From NCBI RefSeq assembly GCF_902388705.1, contig NZ_CABMQJ010000093.1, forward strand, positions 1 to 5,023: DNA of 5,023 bases, given 5' to 3'. Positions 1-5,023 of the stretch are shown in pieces. A program made the translations under genes and the position numbers. Positions within the stretch are counted from its first letter, which is position 1, and each line of letters begins with the position of its first letter. The notes below the pieces were generated by a model. The model was not told where the DNA came from. It made no database searches and saw only the letters and a list, made by a program, of their open reading frames with translations. The DNA comes from an uncultured Alistipes sp. Its GTDB lineage: Bacteria > Bacteroidota > Bacteroidia > Bacteroidales > Rikenellaceae.

Positions 1-2
1 GC

Positions 3-506
3 CCCTCCGGCAGGGTCTGCGCCGTGGAGCCCGTGCCGCCCATCCTCGCCGTGCTGCGCCGCAACCTGCGCCGCTGCCGCAATGTGGAGATATTCCCCTA
101 CGCCCTCGGCACCGAAAACAAAGCGATTACCATGGCCAATGACTCGGCGCGCGAAACGGGCTACTTCGGCACGGGACAAAACTTCGTGAACGACGGCGGT
201 ACGGCCGCCGCCGCGGAGTTTTCCGCCCAGATGCGCCGCGGCAGCGAACTCTTCGCCTCCCTCGCACGCCTCGACTTCATCAAATGCGACATCGAGGGAT
301 ACGAGCTCGTGGTGATGAACGAACTGCGCCCGCTGCTCGAACGCTTCCGCCCCACGGTGCTCATCGAAACGGGCGGCGAAAACCGGCCGCAAATCGTCGC
401 GCTCTTCACCGCCCTCGGCTACGAGGGCTTCACCCTCGACCGGGGCCGCGAAATACCCCTCGCCCCGGAATCGACCAAAGACATCATATTCAGACATGCG
501 CATTGA
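3..506 (+). CDS. FkbM family SAM-dependent methyltransferase, C-terminal part (5' end outside window)
   Basis: This is the C-terminal 167 codons of a class I SAM-dependent methyltransferase of the FkbM type; the family mostly O-methylates sugars or natural products. The frame is open from base 3, and the first visible residues (GRVCAVEPVP) fit the family's SAM-binding strand with its acidic ribose-contacting residue (E in VEP). A GTG at 24 lies inside this motif, so it is not the true start. The second hallmark, LDFIKCDIEGYEL (about 267-308), matches the FkbM 'DFIKiDvEGaE' motif. The ending, KDIIFRH, is typical of the last strand of the fold. The stop (504-506) lies inside trmD, giving an 11-nt overlap and suggesting co-transcription. 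The substrate cannot be told from sequence. The family call is solid. The N-terminal motif (G-x-G) and the true start lie upstream of the window. Confidence 0.87.
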   Translation, partial: PSGRVCAVEPVPPILAVLRRNLRRCRNVEIFPYALGTENKAITMANDSARETGYFGTGQNFVNDGGTAAAAEFSAQMRRGSELFASLARLDFIKCDIEGYELVVMNELRPLLERFRPTVLIETGGENRPQIVALFTALGYEGFTLDRGREIPLAPESTKDIIFRHAH

Positions 507-1173
507 CATCCTCACCGTCGTACCCGAACTGCTGACCTCGCCGCTCAACGAGTCGATCCTGCGCCGCGCACAGGAGAAAGGGCTCGTCGAAATCGTCGTC
601 CACAACCTGCACGACTACGCCCACGACCGCCGCAAGACCACCGACGACTACCCGTTCGGCGGCGAAGCGGGCATGGTCATGAAGTGCGAACCGGTTTTCG
701 AACTAATCGAGAAGCTCCAGGCCGAGCGCCACTACGACGAAATCATCTACACCTCGCCCGACGGGGTGCGGTACAACCAGCACGAAGCCAACCGCCTCTC
801 CACGCTCGAAAACATCATCATCCTCTGCGGCCACTACAAAGGCATCGACCACCGCATCCGCGAGCACCTCGTCACGCGCGAAATCTCGATCGGCGACTAC
901 GTCCTCACGGGCGGCGAACTGGCGGCCTGCATCATCGCCGACTCGGTGGTGCGCATCATCCCCGGCGCCATCGGCGACGAAGCCTCGGCCCTCACCGACT
1001 CGTTCCAGGACAACCTGCTGGCGCCCCCGGTCTACACGCGCCCCGCCGAATTCCGCGGCTGGCGCGTTCCCGACGTGCTGCTCTCGGGCAACTTCGCCCA
1101 AATCGCCAAATGGCAGGACGAGCAATCCTACCAGCGCACCCGGCAGCTGCGGCCCGATTTGTTGGACGAATAA
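496..1173 (+). CDS. trmD: tRNA (guanine-37-N1)-methyltransferase TrmD
   Basis: TrmD transfers a methyl group from SAM to N1 of G37, next to the anticodon, in tRNAs reading CNN and some other codons, which prevents +1 frameshifting. It acts in the cytoplasm as a SPOUT-fold dimer. The 225 residues are near the family length (E. coli about 255), with a short C-terminus. Visible motifs are HDRRKTTDDYPFGGEAGM (43-60), GHYKGIDHR (112-120), and the trefoil-knot SAM site SIGDYVLTGGELA (131-143). R153 in VVRIIPG and D168 in LTDSF align with the catalytic Arg and Asp of E. coli TrmD (R154, D169). YTRP and VPDVLLSGNF follow. The ATG at 496 gives the expected N-terminus (MRIDILTVVPE). It overlaps the upstream stop by 11 nt with no clear Shine-Dalgarno, which suggests coupled translation. 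The gene is not beside rpsP, rimM or rplS, as it is in Proteobacteria. Confidence 0.98.
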   Translation: MRIDILTVVPELLTSPLNESILRRAQEKGLVEIVVHNLHDYAHDRRKTTDDYPFGGEAGMVMKCEPVFELIEKLQAERHYDEIIYTSPDGVRYNQHEANRLSTLENIIILCGHYKGIDHRIREHLVTREISIGDYVLTGGELAACIIADSVVRIIPGAIGDEASALTDSFQDNLLAPPVYTRPAEFRGWRVPDVLLSGNFAQIAKWQDEQSYQRTRQLRPDLLDE

Positions 1174-1176
1174 GGA
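1172..1176 (+). promoter_or_regulatory. Ribosome binding site of the S8 peptidase gene
   Basis: AAGGA begins inside the trmD stop codon (TAAGGA) and ends 7 nt before the ATG at 1184. It is the only well-spaced Shine-Dalgarno-like sequence in the window. It supports the 1184 start, which also gives a good N-terminal hydrophobic anchor. Because it overlaps the trmD stop, initiation here could use ribosomes finishing trmD. Confidence 0.6.
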
Positions 1177-1183
1177 AACCGCC

Positions 1184-2188
1184 ATGAAATGGAAAACGTC
1201 GCTCATCGTCTGGATCGCCGGCCTGCTGCTCGTCACCTACGGGCTCCACGACATCGTACAGGAAATAAAGCACAGCTACACGTCCGGTTACACGCACACC
1301 TATTCGCATGCCATCGGGCAGATGATGGGGCCTCGGTTCGACTCGCTCGCACCCCGGGGCGAAGGCATCCGCATCGGGGTGGTCGACGCTGGCTTCGGCG
1401 GGCTGCGTGACGACCGTTTCACGCGCAGGCTCCGGATCGCGGACTACCTCGATCTGACAGACGGCGATACGACGGGATTCTTCCGCGACGACTGCGACCA
1501 CGGCACGCGGGTCACGCGGAACATCGGGGGTTTCTCCAACGACACCCTGTTGGGATTGGCCTGCAACGCCGACTACTACCTGGTAAAATCCGATCTCGAA
1601 CACGACGAGCCGCGCGCGGACGAACACCGCTTGTGCCTGGCACTGGAGTGGCTCGCGCAGCGGCAGGTCGACGTGATCAACATCTCGCTGGGCTACACGA
1701 CCTTCGACGATTTCGACGGCTATACGCCACAAATGCTCGACGGCCGCACGGCACGCTGTTCGCGTTTCCTCGACAGCCTTCTGAAGGCATACCCACACCT
1801 GGTCGTCGTACAGAGCGCCGGCAACGAAGGCAACAAGAAATGGCGCCACATCGCTTTCCCCGGGGATGTCCAAGAGGCCATCACGGTAGGCGCCGCCGAT
1901 TCCGAGGGCACGGGACGCTCGGCCAAAAGCGGTACCGGATACAATCCGCACCCCGTCAAACCCGATTTGGCGGTCTACGACTCCCCGAACGGCACGTCGT
2001 TCTCGACGCCCATCGTCGCGGGGCTGTGCGCCGCCCTACTCGGACATCGGCCGATGGAACGCCGCGAACTGATCCGCCTGCTGCACGCCTCCGGCACCCG
2101 CAGCGCCACGCCCGGCCCCGAAATGGGTTACGGCATCCCGCAGTGCGATTCCTTACTCTTACTTCTAACCCACTTCAATCCGTTATGA
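1184..2188 (+). CDS. S8 family (subtilisin-like) serine peptidase, membrane-anchored, compact
   Basis: Predicted subtilase of 334 residues acting outside the cytoplasm. Residues 1-20 are a short Lys-containing start followed by a hydrophobic stretch (about 7-20), either a signal anchor or an uncleaved signal peptide; no clear signal peptidase site follows. The S8 domain runs from about 61 to 320. Asp is D68 in IGVVDAGFGG, His is H106 in DHGTRV, the oxyanion Asn is N214 in SAGNEG, and the nucleophile is S272 in NGTSFSTPIVAG. The full triad is therefore present and activity is likely. VINISLGYTTFDDF and the Y-x-x-x-MLDGRTA stretch match a subtilase type that I know from Bacteroidota. Oddities: no room for a classical I9 propeptide (only about 40 residues between anchor and domain), a short KPD-to-GTS segment without the usual S-x-R-G-P motif, HGTRV in place of HGTHVAG, and no type IX secretion C-terminal domain. 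It follows trmD by 10 nt and overlaps the next gene by 4 nt. Its natural substrate is unknown. Confidence 0.93.
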   Translation: MKWKTSLIVWIAGLLLVTYGLHDIVQEIKHSYTSGYTHTYSHAIGQMMGPRFDSLAPRGEGIRIGVVDAGFGGLRDDRFTRRLRIADYLDLTDGDTTGFFRDDCDHGTRVTRNIGGFSNDTLLGLACNADYYLVKSDLEHDEPRADEHRLCLALEWLAQRQVDVINISLGYTTFDDFDGYTPQMLDGRTARCSRFLDSLLKAYPHLVVVQSAGNEGNKKWRHIAFPGDVQEAITVGAADSEGTGRSAKSGTGYNPHPVKPDLAVYDSPNGTSFSTPIVAGLCAALLGHRPMERRELIRLLHASGTRSATPGPEMGYGIPQCDSLLLLLTHFNPL

Positions 2189-2805
2189 AATACCTTACTC
2201 ACCTTCTATCGACGCTATGCCTGCTCTGTACCGCCTCGGCAGTTGCACAAGATACTGTCACGCTCACCTTTTCGAATCCCATGGAACAGGAAAGCCGCGC
2301 TGTCCAGTCGATGGCGGCACTTCAGCACATCCATACCCTCGAAAACGCCATCACAGGCCCGATCTCCGGTCTGCAATATACCCTGAACATCGTTCAGAGC
2401 ATCGATGGCAAAGAAGAACGCCGGCCGTTGGGTAGCTACACCTGCCCATCCGACACGCTGCGGTTCCACTTCGCCACACAACCGGTCGGTACGGATTCCG
2501 TGCAGGTTATCATTCCCCAGCCGATCGGTCTGGAATGTAAGTTCGCGATTACGAATGCGGATCAGTGCATATTGATGGAAACCTACCCCGAAGACGGCCT
2601 GACCACGGCAGACGTCATTCCGGTAATAGCTTTCAGCCCGGGTAAAACGCTCGAATTCCAATTACCCGACGGCCAGGTAGTCCGTGGAATGCACTATTGC
2701 AGCGTCCGCGACGGGCACCTTAACCCGTTCAAATGGCACGAAGAGTTCGGGTTGCAGGATTACATCTGGTTCGAATTGAAATTCACGGACAACACCCCAC
2801 GTTAA
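2185..2805 (+). CDS. Exported protein of unknown function, translationally coupled to the S8 peptidase
   Basis: I do not recognise a family. The 206-residue product starts with a signal peptide: MKYLTHLL, a hydrophobic core to about residue 17, then ASAVA with likely signal peptidase I cleavage before Q22. The two Cys in the core (12, 15) are preceded by Leu, so there is no lipobox. The mature part (about 185 residues) alternates polar and hydrophobic residues in short runs such as DTVTLTF, SVQVIIP and YIWFELKF, suggesting a beta-rich periplasmic or surface domain. It has four mature Cys (in SYTC, LEC, DQC, HYC) and no enzyme motif that I can see. The frame is open for about 550 nt upstream, but that stretch translates to Arg/Pro/His-rich shadow sequence; the signal peptide and the ATGA overlap fix the start at 2185. 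GC is about 55% over 2221-2700 (266 of 480 by hand count), lower than flanking genes. Its placement suggests a function linked to the peptidase. Confidence 0.85.
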   Translation: MKYLTHLLSTLCLLCTASAVAQDTVTLTFSNPMEQESRAVQSMAALQHIHTLENAITGPISGLQYTLNIVQSIDGKEERRPLGSYTCPSDTLRFHFATQPVGTDSVQVIIPQPIGLECKFAITNADQCILMETYPEDGLTTADVIPVIAFSPGKTLEFQLPDGQVVRGMHYCSVRDGHLNPFKWHEEFGLQDYIWFELKFTDNTPR

Positions 2806-2853
2806 TACCGGATAAACAGGGCTGGGCGTAAAAAGCAAAAAACCAGCATAACC

Positions 2854-2860
2854 AAAAGGA
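2854..2860 (+). promoter_or_regulatory. Purine-rich leader immediately before lpxB
   Basis: AAAAGGA ends one base before the lpxB ATG. It resembles a Shine-Dalgarno sequence, but the spacing is much shorter than normal, so it may not pair productively with 16S rRNA. The A-rich, weakly structured 2828-2860 stretch fits the A-rich leaders that commonly drive initiation in Bacteroidota. It supports the ATG at 2862, which also gives the canonical LpxB N-terminus. I see no match to the TAnnTTTG promoter element in the 56-nt gap (2806-2861). Confidence 0.35.
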
Positions 2861-2861
2861 C

Positions 2862-4001
2862 ATGAAATATTACCTCATCGCCGGCGAGCCTTCGGGCGAC
2901 CTGCACGGCTCGAACCTGATAAAAGGGCTTCTCAAAGCCGACCCCGACGCGCATTTCCGCTTCTGGGGCGGCGACTTGATGGCTGCCGCGGGCGGCGAAA
3001 GGAACCTCGCCAAGCACTACCGCGAAACTTCGTTTTTCGGCATCGTGCAGGTGCTGATGAACCTGCGGACAATCAAACGCCAGATGCGCGAATGCCAGGC
3101 CGACGTCGCGGCGTTCGCCCCCGACGTGCTGATTCTGGTGGACTACCCCGGTTTCAACATGAAGATGGCCCGCTGGGCCACGGAGCACGGCATCCGCACG
3201 TTCTACTACATCGCCCCGAAAGTCTGGGCATGGCGCGAGCACCGCGTCAAATCGATTCGCCGCTGGGTCGACAAACTTTTCATCATTTTCCCCTTCGAGC
3301 GCACCTATTTCCCCCGGCACGGCATCGAGCCCGTCTTCGAGGGCAACCCGCTGGTCGACGCCATCGAGGCCCGGCGCGCCGCACTTCCCCCGCCCGACGA
3401 ATTCCGCCGCCGCCACAATCTCGACCACAGGCCCATCATCGCCCTGCTGGCCGGCAGCCGCCGGGGCGAAATCCGCGACAACCTGCCGCTGATGGCCGAT
3501 TTGTCGCGAAAGTTCCCGGGACACCAGTTCGTCGTGGCGGGCGTGCCCTGGCTCGACCGCGCGCTCTACGAACAATACATGGCCGGAAGCGGCATCCGCT
3601 ACGTCTGCGACCAGACCTATGAAACACTCGCCGCCGCCGAAGCCGCCGTGGTGACCTCCGGCACGGCGACGCTCGAAACGGCGCTGCTCGGCATCCCCGA
3701 AGTCGTGGTTTACAGGACATTGTGGTTCCAGGTCAAATTGCAGCCCTACGTTCTGAAAGTGCCCTGGGTATCGCTCGTCAACCTCAACCTCGGGCGCGAG
3801 GCCGTCGCGGAAATCATCCAGTCGGACCTCGACACCACGCGCGCCGAACGCGAACTGCGGGCAATCGTCGCGGGCGGCGCGAAACGCGAGCGAATGCTCG
3901 CCGACTTCGCGGAATTACGCACGGTTATCGGGGGCCCCGGGGCCAGCGACCGTTTCGCGGCCCGGATGGTTGCAGAGCTGCGCACGCCGGAAACGCAATA
4001 A
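2862..4001 (+). CDS. lpxB: Lipid-A-disaccharide synthase LpxB
   Basis: LpxB (glycosyltransferase family 19) joins UDP-2,3-diacylglucosamine and 2,3-diacylglucosamine-1-phosphate (lipid X) into the lipid A disaccharide at the inner face of the cytoplasmic membrane. The 379 residues equal the usual length (E. coli 382). Motifs in order: IAGEPSGDLHGSNLI (6-20) at the N-terminus; ILVDYPGFN (91-99), with D94 aligning with the essential E. coli D98; YIAPKVWAWREHRVKSI (116-132); FEGNPLVD (159-166); LLAGSRRGEI (195-204) opening the nucleotide-binding domain; VTSGTATLETALLGIPEVVVYRT (264-286); and PWVSLVNLNLGREAVAEIIQ (301-320). No key motif is missing. Finding the gene confirms a Gram-negative envelope with lipid A. 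In Bacteroides, lpxB often follows surE; here the upstream neighbour is an exported orphan 56 nt away. The gene may have its own promoter or be read through from upstream. Confidence 0.98.
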   Translation: MKYYLIAGEPSGDLHGSNLIKGLLKADPDAHFRFWGGDLMAAAGGERNLAKHYRETSFFGIVQVLMNLRTIKRQMRECQADVAAFAPDVLILVDYPGFNMKMARWATEHGIRTFYYIAPKVWAWREHRVKSIRRWVDKLFIIFPFERTYFPRHGIEPVFEGNPLVDAIEARRAALPPPDEFRRRHNLDHRPIIALLAGSRRGEIRDNLPLMADLSRKFPGHQFVVAGVPWLDRALYEQYMAGSGIRYVCDQTYETLAAAEAAVVTSGTATLETALLGIPEVVVYRTLWFQVKLQPYVLKVPWVSLVNLNLGREAVAEIIQSDLDTTRAERELRAIVAGGAKRERMLADFAELRTVIGGPGASDRFAARMVAELRTPETQ

Positions 4002-4031
4002 CAAAAAGTTATGGGCGATTTCATCATACCG

Positions 4032-4061
4032 ATGCTCGTCCGGGCACAGCGGTACGACCAT
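4032..4061. other. Imperfect hairpin in the lpxB-FAH intergenic gap
   Basis: The 80-nt gap 4002-4081 contains an inverted repeat. ATG (4032-4034) pairs with CAT (4059-4061), TCGT (4036-4039) with ACGA (4054-4057), and CCG (4040-4042) with CGG (4050-4052). There is one C-C mismatch, one bulged T (4053), and a seven-base loop (4043-4049). It is followed by AATTAAAAG rather than a T-run, so it is not a normal intrinsic terminator. It could be an RNA-stability element or a chance fold. No promoter consensus is visible in the gap. Confidence 0.25.
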
Positions 4062-4081
4062 AATTAAAAGTAATAAAGAGC

Positions 4082-4717
4082 ATGAAAATAATCTGCATAG
4101 GACGCAATTACGCCAAACACGCCGAGGAGCTCGACCGGCAAATCGGCGGCGGCACGGCCTGTCCGGCCGAGCCCGTCTGGTTCCTCAAACCCGACACGGC
4201 GCTGCTGCGCAACAACGATCCGTTCTACATCCCGGCCTTTTCAAAGGAGCTGCACTACGAATGCGAGCTGGTCGTCCGCATCAACCGCGTGGGCAAAGGC
4301 ATCGCCGAGCGCTTCGCCCACCGCTATTACGACCAGGTGGGCCTGGGCATCGACTTCACGGCCCGCGACCTGCAGCGGCAGGCCGTCGCCGAAGGGCTCC
4401 CGTGGGAGCGTTGCAAGGCGTTCGACCGCTCGGCGGCGATTTCGCCGGAATTCGTATCTTTGCAGGAGCTGGGCGGCGACGTGCAGCGGCTGCGCTTCAC
4501 GCTCGAGGTGAACGGCCAGACGCGCCAGACGGGCGACACGTCCCAAATGCTTTTCACCGTCGACCGGATCATCGCCTCGGTGTCGCAATACATGACCCTG
4601 CGCATGGGCGATTTACTCTACACGGGCACCCCGGCAGGCGTCGGCCCCGTAGCACCGGGAGACAACCTGCGCGCCCTTATCGGCGACCGCGAACTGCTCA
4701 ACTTCGACATCCGCTGA
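4082..4717 (+). CDS. Fumarylacetoacetate hydrolase family protein (FAHD1/YcgM-like)
   Basis: Cytoplasmic metal-dependent enzyme of the FAH superfamily. Its closest resemblance is to the short single-domain FAHD1/YcgM group, whose characterised members cleave acylpyruvates or decarboxylate oxaloacetate. The 211 residues match that group (E. coli YcgM about 219). Visible motifs: IICIGRNYAKHAEEL (3-17); WFLKPDTALL (33-42); HYECELVVRI (58-67), with the metal ligands E60 and E62; GIDFTARDLQ (89-98), with the third ligand D91; W108 and KAFDRSAAISP (112-122); GDTSQMLFTVDRIIASVSQY (151-170); and LLYTGTPAGVG (178-188). All metal ligands are present, so activity is likely; the exact substrate is not decided by sequence. 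The start at 4082 gives the canonical N-terminus, preceded by an A-rich leader with AAAGAG. It sits between lpxB and maf, with 80 and 37 nt gaps. Confidence 0.94.
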   Translation: MKIICIGRNYAKHAEELDRQIGGGTACPAEPVWFLKPDTALLRNNDPFYIPAFSKELHYECELVVRINRVGKGIAERFAHRYYDQVGLGIDFTARDLQRQAVAEGLPWERCKAFDRSAAISPEFVSLQELGGDVQRLRFTLEVNGQTRQTGDTSQMLFTVDRIIASVSQYMTLRMGDLLYTGTPAGVGPVAPGDNLRALIGDRELLNFDIR

Positions 4718-4754
4718 CAGACTGCTCCGGAACGAAACATAAAATGAGAGACAT

Positions 4755-5023
4755 ATGCTGCTGAACGATAAACTCAAACCCTACCGCCTGCTGCTGGCAT
4801 CGCAATCGCCGCGGCGGCGCGAACTGCTGACGGGCTGCGGGCTCCCGTACGAACTCGCCCCGAAATACGACTGCGAAGAGCTCTCCCCCGCCGGCCTGCC
4901 GGCCGAGGAGGTGCCGCTCTACCTCTCGCGGCTCAAGAGCGAGGCGTACCCCGCACCGCTCCTGCCGCACGACATCCTGCTGACGGCCGACACGGTGGTC
5001 GTCGCCGACGGCGAAGTGCTCGG
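4755..5023 (+). CDS. Maf family nucleoside triphosphate pyrophosphatase, N-terminal part (runs off window)
   Basis: The first 89 codons of a Maf-type house-cleaning pyrophosphatase, which hydrolyses non-canonical or excess NTPs (dTTP/UTP or m7GTP, by subfamily) to the monophosphate and PPi in the cytoplasm. The hallmark phosphate-binding motif LLASQSPRRRELL occupies residues 13-25, close to the start as expected. LSRLKSEAY (57-65) corresponds to the conserved helix with 'A..KA', and LLTADTVVVADGEVL (75-89) carries the catalytic Asp (D79). The frame is open to the window end; about half of a normal protein of roughly 190 residues is visible, so the second catalytic motif and the subfamily-determining residues are missing. 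The ATG at 4755 is the only nearby start in frame that fits. GAGAG (4746-4750) is a weak Shine-Dalgarno-like sequence. It lies 37 nt after the FAH-family gene, probably co-transcribed with it. Confidence 0.95.
   Translation, partial: MLLNDKLKPYRLLLASQSPRRRELLTGCGLPYELAPKYDCEELSPAGLPAEEVPLYLSRLKSEAYPAPLLPHDILLTADTVVVADGEVL

Noticed and set aside
992..1951. Long open frame on the - strand (319 codons) opposite trmD and the S8 peptidase gene
   Set aside because: The translation is low in motif content and rich in Val/Ala/Arg, as expected from the complement of GC-rich coding sequence. Both + strand genes across it have complete family motifs.
1633..2184. Upstream extension of the exported-protein frame to an ATG at 1633
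   Set aside because: The extra 184 residues are Arg/Pro/His-rich out-of-frame translation of the peptidase gene. A good signal peptide begins exactly at 2185.
2821..2847. GCTGG ... CCAGC inverted repeat in the gap before lpxB
   Set aside because: It has only five pairs around a 17-base loop and no T-run, which is too weak to call a terminator.
2802..3575. Open frame on the - strand (257 codons) opposite lpxB
   Set aside because: It is a shadow of lpxB, whose + strand frame carries all GT19 motifs; the - strand protein shows no recognisable domain.
4455..4462. TATCTTTG, a perfect match to the Bacteroidota -7 promoter element TAnnTTTG
   Set aside because: It lies inside the FAH coding sequence, and I see no TTG-type -33 element about 20 bases upstream. 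One 8-base match with two free positions is expected by chance, though it could drive maf if confirmed by transcript mapping.
3970..4764. Open frame of 264 codons on the + strand covering the FAH-family gene
   Set aside because: It is the +1-type shadow of 4082-4717, with Arg/Gly/Pro-rich content and no motif; the FAH frame has the full metal-binding signature.
4744..4764. Six-codon frame (ATG AGA GAC ATA TGC TGC TGA) overlapping the maf start
   Set aside because: It is too short to assess, has no sign of a regulatory leader, and is easily explained by chance. The maf start at 4755 is supported by the position of the Maf motif.

Overview
The window is high-GC (about 65% in blocks of lpxB that I counted by hand), and every gene I can support lies on the + strand. 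It looks like a Bacteroidota chromosome, most likely Alistipes or another member of the Rikenellaceae. Reasons: the subtilase belongs to a sequence type I associate with Bacteroidota; trmD stands apart from the rpsP-rimM-rplS operon; strong Shine-Dalgarno sequences are scarce; and GC is much higher than in Bacteroides itself. The phylum is fairly secure. The genus is an inference from base composition and gene style.

Layout. Positions 3-506 hold the C-terminal part of an FkbM-type SAM methyltransferase, whose start lies before the window. It overlaps trmD (496-1173, tRNA m1G37 methyltransferase) by 11 nt. Ten nt later comes a compact membrane-anchored S8 subtilisin-like peptidase (1184-2188). 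Its stop codon overlaps, as ATGA, the start of a secreted protein of unknown function (2185-2805), which has visibly lower GC than its neighbours. After a 56-nt gap comes lpxB (2862-4001, lipid A disaccharide synthase). After an 80-nt gap come a FAHD1/YcgM-like fumarylacetoacetate hydrolase family protein (4082-4717) and, 37 nt on, the first 89 codons of a Maf nucleotide pyrophosphatase (4755 to the window end). No intergenic stretch exceeds 80 nt. I found no RNA gene, mobile element, CRISPR array, strong terminator or good match to the Bacteroidota promoter consensus in the gaps.

How the genes fit together. trmD (reading-frame fidelity), lpxB (outer-membrane lipid A), the FAH-family enzyme and Maf (metabolite and nucleotide clean-up) are core housekeeping genes. 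They are co-oriented and probably partly co-transcribed. The non-core part is the pair between trmD and lpxB: an envelope-anchored subtilase translationally coupled to an unrecognised exported protein. That pair is the best candidate here for an undescribed functional unit. The rest of the window reads as an ordinary conserved chromosomal region.
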